A stretch of 64,000 nucleotides of DNA from Sphingomonas gei (lineage in GTDB: Bacteria > Pseudomonadota > Alphaproteobacteria > Sphingomonadales > Sphingomonadaceae): assembly GCF_004792685.1 (NCBI RefSeq), contig NZ_SRXT01000002.1:1-64000 (forward strand), written 5' to 3'. A program made the position numbers and the translations under genes. The notes beneath the pieces are model-generated. The model was not told the origin of the DNA. It did no database searches and saw nothing but the letters and a program-made list of their open reading frames with translations. How positions within the stretch are numbered: the stretch's first letter is position 1; each line of letters starts with the position of its first letter. Below, piece by piece: positions 17,519 through 26,697 of the stretch.

Positions 17519-19888
17519 TCAAAAGCGGACGATGAACGACACCCCGTAGGTACGCGGATCGGCCCAGGCGACGGTATCGCCGGTGATCGCCTGCGCGGGG
17601 TTCGCCGCGGGCAGCGCGTGGTTGAGATATTCGGTGTCGAGCACATTGTTGACGAAGGCCGACACCGTGTAGCGATCGTTCGCCGGGGTGTAGCTGATCC
17701 GGGCGTTGGCGATCGTATAGCCCTTTTGGGTCAGGAAATAGCGATTCAGGGCGTCTTGCGGGGTGATGTAGTAGAATTGTCGAGAGGTGTAGCGCGCGTC
17801 GGCGGCGAGATCGACGCTGCCGCTGCCGCCCAGCGGGATGGTGTAGGTCGCGCTGCCGTTGAGGGTCAGCTTCGGCGCACGGACGAAGCGGGCCCCGGAC
17901 AGGTCTGCGCCGCCGTTGACGACCTGCAGTTCGTCATATTTGGTGTCGAGAATGCCGACCGCCCCAGTCAGCCGCAGCCCGCCGACCGGCGCCGCCTCCA
18001 GCTCGAGCTCGGCGCCGTTGACGTGCGCCTTGGCTGCATTCTGCAGGTACGATACCGTCGCGCCGCCCACGGCGCCGGGGTTGGGACCGACCACGTTGAT
18101 CTGCACATTGCGATAGTCATAGTGGAAGACGGTGGCATTGAAGGTCAGCCGCCGATCGAACCATTGCGATTTGTAGCCGAGTTCGAAGGCGTCGAGTTCC
18201 TCGGGTTCGACCGTGGCGAGCGCGACCGGCAGAGTCGCGGCGGTGTTGAACCCGCCCGATTTCACTCCGTGCGAATATTTGAAATAGAGCAGATTGTCCG
18301 GCGCGACGGCCCAAGATGGCGTTACGTCATACGTGAAGGCGTCCCAGGTCTTTCGGAGATCGCCCGAGAAGGTGCCCGCACCGCCGAAACTGCCGGTATA
18401 GCTGTCCCACCAATGCGCGTAATTGCTCCACGATGCCGCAGCGGCATTGGCCGAGGCGCTGCGATCGAAATCGAGCGTCTTGGTCTCGCGGGTCCAGCGC
18501 GCGCCGACGGTCAGCTTCGCGGCTTCGGTGAAGTCGAAGGTCGCGCTGCCGAATGCCGCGCCGCTCTCGGCCCGGTGGTCGTAGCGGGTCAGGCTATAGG
18601 CGGCGGGCGCGGTGCTGCCCGGCTGGGCAAGGACCGAGCCGGCGGGAAGCGTCGCGGAATAGGCGTTCGAGACGATCTTCTCGTTGAAATAATAGAGGCC
18701 GAGGATCCAGTTCAGCCGGTCCGCCTGCGGCGAAGCCAGCCGCAGTTCCTGCGTCCATTGCTGGCTGCGCGCCTGGGTGTAGCTGCGCGAGATTTCGAGC
18801 GGGGTATAATCACCGTCACCGGCGCCGCGGGTCTTGAAGCGTTCATAGCCGGTGATAGCGGTGAGCGAGAGCCCGCCCAGATCCCAATCGAGATGCAGCG
18901 CGCCGCCGAACTGCGAGGAGCGGCCATATTCCCCCGCGTTGGTGCTGATCTCGTCCTTGTCGCTCGATGGCGCATAGCCGTTCCGGAACACGCCGGTGGG
19001 GGCGTAGCTGGCGGTGGTCCAATAGGTGCCGTCGGTTTCATAGTCGCGATAATGGAGGCTGAGCAGCGCCTCGAACCCCGGCGTGGGCGCGAGAAGAAAC
19101 TGGCCACGCACGACATTGTCACGGACGGCGTTGGACTTCTCGCCAGTGAACAGATTGTCGAAACGGCCCTTGCGATCGTCAATGCGTGCCGAGATGCGGG
19201 TGGCGAGCACGCCCGGTACGATGGCTGCGCCCACGCCCGCCTCGGCGACCTTGTTGTCGAAGCTGCCATATTCGAGCTTCACGTAATTCTGGTCGACGCC
19301 GTCGGTCAGCGAGGGGCGCTTCGAGATGACGTTGATCGCGCCGCCGGTGGTGTTCTTGCCCCACAACGTCCCCTGCGGGCCGCGGAGCACTTCGACGCGC
19401 TCGATGTCGAACAGCGGCAGGCCGGTGGCGCTGGCGTTGCTGATATAGACGTCGTCGAGATAGAAGCCGACCGGATTGGCGAGGTCGAGCTGCTGCTGGC
19501 CGGCACCGACGCCGCGGATCCACCAGCGCGGACGGCCATGCTGCTGGGTGCCCGCAGATGCGTTGGGCACCAAGTTGAGCACTTCGTTCGCCGACCGCCC
19601 GACCCCGCCCTCGGCGAACAGTTCCGGGCTCAGCGCAGTGACGGCGGTCGGCACGTCCTGGAGGCGCTGCTCGCGCCGCTGGGCGGTGACGACGATGTCG
19701 TTCGTACCGGCCCGGCCGGGGTCGTCCTCGGGATCGGGAGTCGCGACTTCGTCGGTCTTCGTCCCGGTCCCGGCCTTGGGTTCGTCGCGCGGCGCGGCGA
19801 CGGCCGGCGTCACCCAGGCCAGCGTCAGAGCCAGCGCGCTCGCGTGCGCGGCGAGAGACAGGAGAGGACGACTGGGCAGGTTGGGCAA
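17519..19888 (-). CDS. TonB-dependent receptor
   Basis: 789 residues: a signal peptide ending near TPAVAA, a TonB-box-like NDIVVTAQRR, a plug domain with ERVEVLRGPQGTLWGKN, and a 22-strand type barrel ending YGVSFIVRF. The start is TTG, supported by GGGGGA six bases upstream. It imports a ligand across the outer membrane using TonB energy. Convergent with the importer operon and preceded by its own sigma-54 promoter, it is most likely the outer-membrane port for the same organosulfur substrate, not an iron receptor. Confidence 0.9.
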   Translation of the reverse strand: MPNLPSRPLLSLAAHASALALTLAWVTPAVAAPRDEPKAGTGTKTDEVATPDPEDDPGRAGTNDIVVTAQRREQRLQDVPTAVTALSPELFAEGGVGRSANEVLNLVPNASAGTQQHGRPRWWIRGVGAGQQQLDLANPVGFYLDDVYISNASATGLPLFDIERVEVLRGPQGTLWGKNTTGGAINVISKRPSLTDGVDQNYVKLEYGSFDNKVAEAGVGAAIVPGVLATRISARIDDRKGRFDNLFTGEKSNAVRDNVVRGQFLLAPTPGFEALLSLHYRDYETDGTYWTTASYAPTGVFRNGYAPSSDKDEISTNAGEYGRSSQFGGALHLDWDLGGLSLTAITGYERFKTRGAGDGDYTPLEISRSYTQARSQQWTQELRLASPQADRLNWILGLYYFNEKIVSNAYSATLPAGSVLAQPGSTAPAAYSLTRYDHRAESGAAFGSATFDFTEAAKLTVGARWTRETKTLDFDRSASANAAAASWSNYAHWWDSYTGSFGGAGTFSGDLRKTWDAFTYDVTPSWAVAPDNLLYFKYSHGVKSGGFNTAATLPVALATVEPEELDAFELGYKSQWFDRRLTFNATVFHYDYRNVQINVVGPNPGAVGGATVSYLQNAAKAHVNGAELELEAAPVGGLRLTGAVGILDTKYDELQVVNGGADLSGARFVRAPKLTLNGSATYTIPLGGSGSVDLAADARYTSRQFYYITPQDALNRYFLTQKGYTIANARISYTPANDRYTVSAFVNNVLDTEYLNHALPAANPAQAITGDTVAWADPRTYGVSFIVRF

Positions 19889-20194
19889 GGTATATCCCCC
19901 GATGGTTCGGCGCAGTCGCGCCAGGTCGACGAGATGTCAGCAAGGGATGTGCCACAAAGGTAAATATTTGAAATCGCGTCAGTATCCATGCCTCCTGGCG
20001 CGATCTCGACGCGTTTGGGTGGTGGTAACCCAACAGCAGCCGACGCCCGCTGCTGCGTCTGCAACACCGGCGAACGGCCGCTATCCGTCGCCAAAAGCCT
20101 GCCGGCTTTTGGCTCGTCGGCGCCCCTCGCGCGGCCAGACCCTTGCCGTCGAGCCCAACCTCGCGATAGTGCCCCCGGCGGGAGCTGCGACGGC
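19889..20194. other. Intergenic region between receptor and ydbH
   Basis: This 306-bp gap holds the receptor's sigma-54 promoter near its left end and a perfect hairpin, CCAAAAGCC (20091-20099) and GGCTTTTGG (20104-20112), nearer ydbH. No long T run follows the hairpin, so it is not a clear terminator. No cobalamin or other riboswitch consensus was recognised. The ydbH promoter was not identified. Confidence 0.6.
19940..19954 (-). promoter_or_regulatory. Sigma-54 promoter of the TonB-dependent receptor
   Basis: On the minus strand: TGGCACA-TCCC-TTGC followed by T, an exact consensus match (TGGCACR-N4-TTGCW). It lies 52 bp before the TTG start of the receptor, which places the receptor in the same regulon as the desulfinases. 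Confidence 0.85.
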
Positions 20195-23100
20195 GTGACC
20201 ACGACCCTTGATGATGCGCCGGAGCAGGCGAGAGCGACAGCAGCGCCCCCCCGTGCATGGGGGCGGCTCCTGCTCGCGCTGGCGATATTCGTCCTCGTCG
20301 TGCTCGCCGCGGCATGGCTGCAGCGACGCACGATCGCGCGCGAGTTCGTCGATCGCGAGCTGCGGCGGCGCGGGGTGGCGGCCGAATATCATATCGAACA
20401 GCTCTCGCCGTGGCGCCAGCGGCTGACCGACGTCGTCATCGGCAACTCGCGCGATCCTGATCTGACCGCCGACTGGATCGAGATCGGCACCTCGCTGTTG
20501 CCATGGCGCGCGGAAGTGCTCGAGGTTCGCGCCGGCCGCGTCCGGATGAAGGCACGCATCGCCGGCGGCAAGCTCTCGCTCGGCGCGATCGACCGCCTGC
20601 TGCCGCCGTCCTCGGGCAAGCCCCTTGCGCTGCCCCACGTCAAACTCGACGTCGCCGACCTCCGGTTGCGGCTGGACAGCGGTCATGGCGTGATCGAAGT
20701 CGCCTTGGCCGGACGTGGCCTGCTCGACGACGGCTTTGCCGGCAAGGCGCGGCTGTCCGCGCCCCGGCTCGATCTCGCCGGCTGCTCGGCGTCGGGACTC
20801 GCCGGTGCGCTGGACGTGCGGATCGCCAAGGCGCGGCCGACGCTCGCCGGGCCGCTATCTGCGTCACGGCTCGACTGTGCCGATGTGCACGTCGCGGCGC
20901 CCCGGCTGACGGTTCAGGCGACGCTGGGCGCCGCGCTCGACAGTTGGGCCGGGGCGGCCGACGTGGCGGTGGCTGGGCTCGAAACCGCGGGTCGGCAAGT
21001 CTCCGGGGTCAGCGGGCGAGTCTCGTTCGATGGCGGCGCCAAGGGAACCCGCGGCCGGCTCGCCTTGCGGTCCGGGCGCTTCGCGGCGCCCGAAGTTTCG
21101 GGCGGGGCATTGCAGATCGCGGGCGAATATCGCCAGGCGCCGGGCGGCTTGGATTATCGCGGGACCCTGGTAGCGCAGTCGGCGAGCCTGCCTGCCGCGT
21201 TGCGCGCCAGGGTCGCCGGCTACCGGACCGCGGGCCAGGCCACGCCGCTTGCGCCGATCGTCGCGCGGCTCGCGCAATCCGCGGCCGACGCGGCGGCGCG
21301 TTTCGATGCGAGCGCCGGCCTGTCGTTCGGCATCTCGTCCGCCGGGATCCGCTACAGCGTCCCGCGGCTGGCGCTCGTCACCACCAGCGGCGCACATTTG
21401 TCCTTCGATCGCGGCCGGGGGATCACGAGCGGCAATGCGTCGCCGCGCGTCGACGGCACGCTCGTCCTGCGCGGCGGTGGAATGCCCGAGACGATTCTGC
21501 GGCTGTCGCAGAAACCGGGGGACGATCGGCTGCGTGGAATCGGCTTCGTCCGATCCTATGCGGCGAGCGGCGCGGCGCTGTCGCTCGCGCGCATCGCAGT
21601 CGCCCTGGGGCGGGACGGCGGCACGCTGCAGACCGTCGCGACGTTGTCCGGCCGGCTGGCGAACGGGCGCATCGAGGGGCTGACCTTGCCGTTGGACGCG
21701 CGCTGGCGCGGCCAAAGCGTGACGCTCAACCCCGATTGCGTGACGCTGCGTTATCAGCGCATCGCCCTGGCTGGCGCAGTGCTGGCGCCGGGAAGCGTCG
21801 CGGCGTGCCCGATCGGCGGGGCAATGGTCGCCATCTCGCCCGGCGCCTTTGGCGGCGGCATCCGACTCGTCCGGCCGGAACTCACCGGGCAGATCGGTGC
21901 CAGCGCGCTCCTCCTTGGCCTGGCCGAAGCCAGGGTCGACTTTGCCCGGCGCAGTTTCGCCGGGAGCGGCGCGCGGGTGCGGCTTGGCGGCGAGCGTGTC
22001 ACGCGCCTCGATGTGGACTCGCTCACCGGCAGCTTCGGCGCCCGTATCGCCGGGACCTTCGCCGGGCTGGGCGGGCAGATCGGCGCAGTCCCGCTGATGA
22101 TCTCGGGCGCCGCCGGCAACTGGCAGATGCGCGACAGCGCGCTGTCGCTCGGCGGCAAGTTCCAGCTTTCCGATGCGGCGACTCCGCCGCGCTTCCACCC
22201 GCTCGCGAGCGACGATGCCGAGCTACGCCTTGCCGACAACCAGATCGTCGCGACCGCCGGATTGAAGACGCCGACAGGGGTGCCGGTCGCGCGCGTCGAG
22301 ATTCGCCACGATCTGGGGAAGGGGCGGGGTACCGCTGCCCTCCGGGTGGCCGGACTGCGCTTCGCCGAGGGCGGGCTCCAGCCGAGCGACCTCACCCCGC
22401 TCACCTTCGGCGTGATCGCCGACGTGGTCGGCAGTGTCGAGGGGCAGGGCGACATCGCCTGGACCGCGGACGGCGTGACCAGCACCGGCCGCTTCGGCAC
22501 CCGCGCCATGGACCTCGCCGCGGCGTTCGGCCCTGTGCTCGGCCTCGCCACCGATGTGCAATTCACCGATCTGCTCAACATGCGCACCGCGCCGGGACAG
22601 CTGGCGACGACGGCCGAGATCAATCCCGGCGTTCCCGTCCGCGACGGCAATATCCGCTTCCACCTGCTCGACAGCCAGCGCGTGCAAGTCGAGGGCGCGC
22701 GCTGGCCGTTCGCGGGCGGCGAGCTGGTGCTAGAGCCGACGCTCCTCGATTTCAGCCAGAGCCGCGAGCGCCGGATGACCTTCCAGGTGATCGGCGCCGA
22801 CGCGGCCTTGTTCCTCAAGGAAATGGCATTCGACAATCTCGACGCCACCGGCACCTTCGACGGAACGCTGCCGATGACCTTCGACGAGAAAGGCGGCCGT
22901 ATCGAAGGCGGATCGCTGCGCGCGCGCTCCGGCGGATCGCTTGCCTATGTCGGCGAGATCTCGCAGCGCGACGTCGGCTTCTGGGGCAACATGGCGTTCC
23001 AGGCGCTGAAGGCGCTCGACTATCGCAGCCTGACGATCGACATGAACGGGCCGATCGCCGGCGACATGGTGACCGAGATCCGCTTCGCCGGGGTGAGCCA

Positions 23101-23338
23101 GGGCAAGGGCACCAAATCCAATTTCGTGCTGCGTCGGCTGGCCAGGCTGCCTTTCGTGTTCAACGTCCGCATTAGCGCGCCGTTCAAGCAGCTGCTCGAC
23201 TCGGTGCAATCATGGTACGATCCGAACCGGCTGATCGAGCGCAATCTGCCGGCCTTGCTCCAGGAGCAGGAAGGTTCCGGCGGTGAGGCCGACGCGAAGC
23301 CGCCGGTTCAGCCGCGCGAAAGCGAAAAGCTGCGATAA
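20195..23338 (+). CDS. ydbH: YdbH-family intermembrane phospholipid transport protein
   Basis: 1047 residues: a short cytoplasmic N-terminus, one membrane helix (about residues 28-45), and a long periplasmic beta-rich body of AsmA/TamB/YdbH type. Such proteins are thought to form hydrophobic grooves that carry phospholipids to the outer membrane. The identification rests strongly on the two genes that follow, matching YnbE and YdbL, the known E. coli partners. GTG 20195 is chosen with GGAG ten bases upstream and the membrane helix close behind; the open frame extends further without a sensible start. Confidence 0.82.
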   Translation: MTTTLDDAPEQARATAAPPRAWGRLLLALAIFVLVVLAAAWLQRRTIAREFVDRELRRRGVAAEYHIEQLSPWRQRLTDVVIGNSRDPDLTADWIEIGTSLLPWRAEVLEVRAGRVRMKARIAGGKLSLGAIDRLLPPSSGKPLALPHVKLDVADLRLRLDSGHGVIEVALAGRGLLDDGFAGKARLSAPRLDLAGCSASGLAGALDVRIAKARPTLAGPLSASRLDCADVHVAAPRLTVQATLGAALDSWAGAADVAVAGLETAGRQVSGVSGRVSFDGGAKGTRGRLALRSGRFAAPEVSGGALQIAGEYRQAPGGLDYRGTLVAQSASLPAALRARVAGYRTAGQATPLAPIVARLAQSAADAAARFDASAGLSFGISSAGIRYSVPRLALVTTSGAHLSFDRGRGITSGNASPRVDGTLVLRGGGMPETILRLSQKPGDDRLRGIGFVRSYAASGAALSLARIAVALGRDGGTLQTVATLSGRLANGRIEGLTLPLDARWRGQSVTLNPDCVTLRYQRIALAGAVLAPGSVAACPIGGAMVAISPGAFGGGIRLVRPELTGQIGASALLLGLAEARVDFARRSFAGSGARVRLGGERVTRLDVDSLTGSFGARIAGTFAGLGGQIGAVPLMISGAAGNWQMRDSALSLGGKFQLSDAATPPRFHPLASDDAELRLADNQIVATAGLKTPTGVPVARVEIRHDLGKGRGTAALRVAGLRFAEGGLQPSDLTPLTFGVIADVVGSVEGQGDIAWTADGVTSTGRFGTRAMDLAAAFGPVLGLATDVQFTDLLNMRTAPGQLATTAEINPGVPVRDGNIRFHLLDSQRVQVEGARWPFAGGELVLEPTLLDFSQSRERRMTFQVIGADAALFLKEMAFDNLDATGTFDGTLPMTFDEKGGRIEGGSLRARSGGSLAYVGEISQRDVGFWGNMAFQALKALDYRSLTIDMNGPIAGDMVTEIRFAGVSQGKGTKSNFVLRRLARLPFVFNVRISAPFKQLLDSVQSWYDPNRLIERNLPALLQEQEGSGGEADAKPPVQPRESEKLR

Positions 23339-23349
23339 AGGGAGCTGCA

Positions 23350-23541
23350 ATGAGGTTGAAGCGAATGACAGGGCTTTTGGCGATGCTCCCGATCGGAACG
23401 ACGATCGGCGGGTGCGTCAACGTGACCGCGCCCGACAAGCCGATCGTGATCAACCTCAACATATCGATCACCCAGGAAGTGGTGTATCGCCTCGACAACA
23501 AGGCGAAGACACTGATCCAGCAAAATCCAGGGATATTCTGA
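23350..23541 (+). CDS. ynbE: YnbE-family lipoprotein
   Basis: 63 residues. The signal sequence ends in a lipobox-like IGGC, leaving Cys22 for lipidation, and the mature part is the family hallmark: CVNVTAPDKPIVINLNI followed by QEVVYRLD. In E. coli the outer-membrane lipoprotein YnbE pairs with the C-terminus of YdbH to complete the phospholipid bridge. It lies 11 bp after ydbH and overlaps ydbL by one base. Confidence 0.88.
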   Translation: MRLKRMTGLLAMLPIGTTIGGCVNVTAPDKPIVINLNISITQEVVYRLDNKAKTLIQQNPGIF

Positions 23542-23912
23542 TGCGCCCCATGTTCTTCGCCGCCGCGCTCGCAGCAATCACGCTGATCGCAGCGCCCGCA
23601 TCCGCCCAGCGTGATCCTGCCTATGCGGCCGCGCGGGCCGCGGGGCAGGTCGGCGAGCAGCCCGATGGCTATCTCGGCGTGGTCGGCGCCTCGACTCCGG
23701 CGCTCCAGGCATTGGTCAACAACATCAACATCCAGCGCAAGAAGCAATACACCGCGCAGGCGGCGGCGGGGTCGACCGTCCAGCAAATGGCATTCGTCAC
23801 CGGATGCAATCTGATCCTGCGCAGCGCGCCCGGCGAAAAATACCAGGCGCCCGACGGCCGCTGGCTGACGCGCGGCGCCGAGGCCCCGGTGCGCGATCCG
23901 CGCTGCTTGTAA
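23541..23912 (+). CDS. ydbL: YdbL-family (DUF1318) periplasmic protein
   Basis: 123 residues with a signal peptide cleaved after ASA (about residue 20), then a DUF1318-type body including QRKKQYTAQAAAGSTVQQMA and the TGCN motif. E. coli YdbL is reported to modulate the YdbH-YnbE pairing. Third gene of the operon. The extra C-terminal stretch, rich in Pro and Arg with a terminal Cys, may be lineage-specific. Confidence 0.82.
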   Translation: MRPMFFAAALAAITLIAAPASAQRDPAYAAARAAGQVGEQPDGYLGVVGASTPALQALVNNINIQRKKQYTAQAAAGSTVQQMAFVTGCNLILRSAPGEKYQAPDGRWLTRGAEAPVRDPRCL

Positions 23913-23921
23913 CAAACCCGA

Positions 23922-24000
23922 TCGTCATCCCGGCGAAAGCCGGGATCCAGCGCCACGAATGCTGTCCGTTTTGACCCTGGATCCCGGCCTTCGCCGGAAT
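23922..24000. repeat. REP-like palindromic element
   Basis: Two arms, each itself a hairpin: GTCATCCCGGCGAAAGCCGG with GGATCCAG on the left and CTGGATCC with CGGCCTTCGCCGGAATG on the right. The arms are inverted copies around a spacer of about 20 bp. It shares its end and GGATCC core with 4078-4243. It fills the space between the convergent ydbL and emrB-like genes and may also act as their terminator. Confidence 0.8.
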
Positions 24001-24011
24001 GGCGTAGGCGC

Positions 24012-25541
24012 TCAGTGCGCAGCCCCCATCTCCACGGCGCGGGTGGGGCGCGGAGTCAGCCAGATGATCATCGCCGCGAATACGAACACGATCGCCGAGA
24101 TCAGGAAGATGTGCGTCGTGGCCAGCGCCATCGCTTCCCTGTCGACTAGTTGCGCGATCACCGCGCGGACCTGATCGACCGAGAAGCCCTGCGCCGCCAG
24201 CGCGTCGCTGGTGCCCTGGGTGTTGAGCTTCGAGACGATCTCGCTGCGCGCGACCCGGCTGCTATTGTCCCACATCGTCGCCGAGATCGAGGTGCCGATC
24301 GCCCCCGCCATCGTCCTCAGGAAGCTCATCACGCCCGCGGCCGACGCCGTCTCTTCGGGTTCCACCGCGGCCAGCGCGAGCGTGGTCAGCGGGATGAAGA
24401 AGAACGGCATGCCGAAGCCCTGGAGCAATTGCGGGAAGGCAAGCGTCCAGAAATCGGCGCCGCTGTTCCAATGCACCCTGAGCAGCGACGCCATCCCCAG
24501 CCACAGGATGCCGAAGCAGACCAAAGCCCGCGGATCGACCCGCGTCGATAGCTTGGCGACGATCGGCGACATGATCACCGCCGCCACGCCGGTCAGCGCA
24601 GTGGCATAGCCCGCATAGGTCGCGGTGTAGCCCATGCTGGTCTGCAGCCATTGCGGGATGATCACCGCCGAAGCGAAGAAGGTCGCGAAGGCGAACGACA
24701 GGCTCGCCACCGCCACGCTGAAGCCCCGGTGCCGGAACACCCGGAGGTCGACGATCGGCTGGTCCTCGGTGAGCTCCCAGGCCAGGAACACCAACAGCCC
24801 CACCGCGGCGATCACCGCCAGACCGATGATCGTCGGATCGCTGAACCAGTCATGCTCGCGGCCGAGATCGAGCATGATCTGCAGCGCGCCGATCCACAGC
24901 AGCATCAATGCCAGGCCGACTCCGTCGATCCGCAGCTTCTCGGTCCTGGTCTCCGATGATGCCAGCATCCGCATCGCGCCGAACGCGCAGAGCGCGGCGA
25001 CCGGGATGTTGATGAAGAAGATCCAGTGCCACGACCAGGAATCGGAAATCGTGCCGCCCAGGATCGGGCCGAGAATCGGCGCGGTCACCGTGGTCATCGC
25101 CCACACCCCCATCGCCTGGGCGCGCTGCTCGGGCTTGAAGATGCGCATCAGCAAGGTCTGGCTGAGCGGCATCAGTGGGCCGCCGCACAATCCCTGCCCG
25201 ATTCGGCAGGCAACGAGCATGCTCAGCGAGGTCGACAGCCCGCAGAGCACCGAGAAGATGCCGAAGCCGATCATCCCGAAGGTGAAGGTGCGCACCGTCC
25301 CGAACCGCGCGGCGAGCCAGCCGGTGAGCGGCACGCACACGGCTTCGGCGACCGCATAGGACGTGATGATCCACGTCCCCTGGCTGGCAGAAATGCCGAG
25401 GCTGCCGGCGATGTGCGGCACCGATACGTTGGCGATCGTGGTATCGAGCACCACCATGAAATTGGTCAGCGCGAGCACGGCGCCCGCGATCAACAGGCGC
25501 ATGCCGGTGAGCGGCGCCGCCACTTCAGCCTTGGCGTTCAT
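24012..25541 (-). CDS. DHA2-family MFS drug efflux permease (EmrB-like)
   Basis: 509 residues with about 14 membrane helices, the DHA2 major-facilitator topology. Typical motifs are WIITSYAVAEAVCVPLTGWLAARFG and IGQGLCGGPLMPLSQ. It lies 10 bp after the HlyD-type adaptor and last in a three-gene operon, forming with its neighbours a tripartite proton-driven pump spanning both membranes. The drug or metabolite range is unknown. Confidence 0.92.
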   Translation of the reverse strand: MNAKAEVAAPLTGMRLLIAGAVLALTNFMVVLDTTIANVSVPHIAGSLGISASQGTWIITSYAVAEAVCVPLTGWLAARFGTVRTFTFGMIGFGIFSVLCGLSTSLSMLVACRIGQGLCGGPLMPLSQTLLMRIFKPEQRAQAMGVWAMTTVTAPILGPILGGTISDSWSWHWIFFINIPVAALCAFGAMRMLASSETRTEKLRIDGVGLALMLLWIGALQIMLDLGREHDWFSDPTIIGLAVIAAVGLLVFLAWELTEDQPIVDLRVFRHRGFSVAVASLSFAFATFFASAVIIPQWLQTSMGYTATYAGYATALTGVAAVIMSPIVAKLSTRVDPRALVCFGILWLGMASLLRVHWNSGADFWTLAFPQLLQGFGMPFFFIPLTTLALAAVEPEETASAAGVMSFLRTMAGAIGTSISATMWDNSSRVARSEIVSKLNTQGTSDALAAQGFSVDQVRAVIAQLVDREAMALATTHIFLISAIVFVFAAMIIWLTPRPTRAVEMGAAH

Positions 25542-25551
25542 CGTGCCGTCC

Positions 25552-26697
25552 TCAGTTCGCGGAAACGTCGATCTCGGCGTCCATCGAGAGACCGACCCGA
25601 AGCGGGTGCGCCTGCAATTCCTTGGGATCGAGCGCGACTCTGACGGGCAGCCGCTGGACCACCTTGATCCAGTTGCCGGTGGCGTTCTGCGCGGGGATCA
25701 GCGCGAACGACGAACCGGTGCCGCCCGAAAGCCCGACCACCTTGCCGTGATATTCGACATCGCCGCCATACAGGTCCGAGGTCAGCGTGACCGCTTGGCC
25801 GACCTTGACCTGGGTGAGCTGGCCTTCCTTGAAATTGGCATCGACATAAAGCTGGCCGACCGGGACGATCAGCATCAACGGCGTGCCGGGCGCGACGCGC
25901 TGACCGATCTGGACGTTGCGGCGCGTGATCACGCCGTCGATCGGCGCGCGGATCAACGTGCGCTCGAGCTCGAGCTTCGCCTGGGCAACCTTGGCCTGCG
26001 CGGCGAGCACTTCGGGCGCGCTGGAAGCAGTGGTGCCGCTGATCAGCGCGTCGTTCGCGGCGAGCTGGCCGCTGGCGGCGCCGCGCGTCGAGCTCGCTTG
26101 CGCGATGCCCGCGCGGGCCAGTTCGAGATTGGCCCGCGCCGAGGCGAAGGCATTGACCGCCGAGCTCAGTTCGTCGCCCGACACCGCGCCGTTGGGCGCG
26201 AGCTTCTGGCGGCGGGTAAGATCGACGCGCGCTTTCTCATACGCAGCCTGCGCGGCGCCGAGCTGGGCGCGCGCGCTGGCGATGTCGGCGCCGCGCGCCT
26301 CGACCTGCGAGGCGAGCGCGGCGCTGGTCGCGGTGGCCTGGCCGTATTGGCGGCGCGCCTTGGCCATGTCCGCCTCGGCCTGGGCGAGTGCGATCCGGGC
26401 GTCGCTGTCGTCGAGCTGGACGAGTATGTCGCCCTTGCGCACGGCCTGGGTGTCGGAGACGCGGACATTGAGCACCTGTGCAGCGATCATCGGGGTGACG
26501 CTGGCGGTGTCGGCGCCGACATAGGCATTGTCGGTGCCGATATGATGGCTGCCGACCAATGCGTACCACCCGCCATAGCCGGCGCCGACGAGCAGCACCG
26601 CGCCGGCGATGCCGCCGAGCAGCCGCTTGCGCAAGGTGTTGGGCTTGGCCTGTTCGGTGCGGAATTCGTGGAGCGCTGCGGGATCTGCGTCAGCCAT
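25552..26697 (-). CDS. HlyD/EmrA-family membrane fusion protein
   Basis: 381 residues: a cytoplasmic stub, one membrane helix (about 28-48), a split lipoyl domain (DTASVTPMIAAQVLNVRVSD and the later RAPIDGVITRRNVQIGQ), and a long alpha-helical hairpin between them. This is the periplasmic adaptor linking the MFS permease to the outer-membrane channel. It overlaps the channel gene upstream by 8 bp, which implies coupled translation. Confidence 0.92.
   Translation of the reverse strand: MADADPAALHEFRTEQAKPNTLRKRLLGGIAGAVLLVGAGYGGWYALVGSHHIGTDNAYVGADTASVTPMIAAQVLNVRVSDTQAVRKGDILVQLDDSDARIALAQAEADMAKARRQYGQATATSAALASQVEARGADIASARAQLGAAQAAYEKARVDLTRRQKLAPNGAVSGDELSSAVNAFASARANLELARAGIAQASSTRGAASGQLAANDALISGTTASSAPEVLAAQAKVAQAKLELERTLIRAPIDGVITRRNVQIGQRVAPGTPLMLIVPVGQLYVDANFKEGQLTQVKVGQAVTLTSDLYGGDVEYHGKVVGLSGGTGSSFALIPAQNATGNWIKVVQRLPVRVALDPKELQAHPLRVGLSMDAEIDVSAN

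Noticed and set aside
19889..20194. Cobalamin or S-adenosylmethionine riboswitch upstream of the receptor
   Set aside because: No B12-box or SAM-box consensus was found; the region is explained by a sigma-54 promoter and a simple hairpin.
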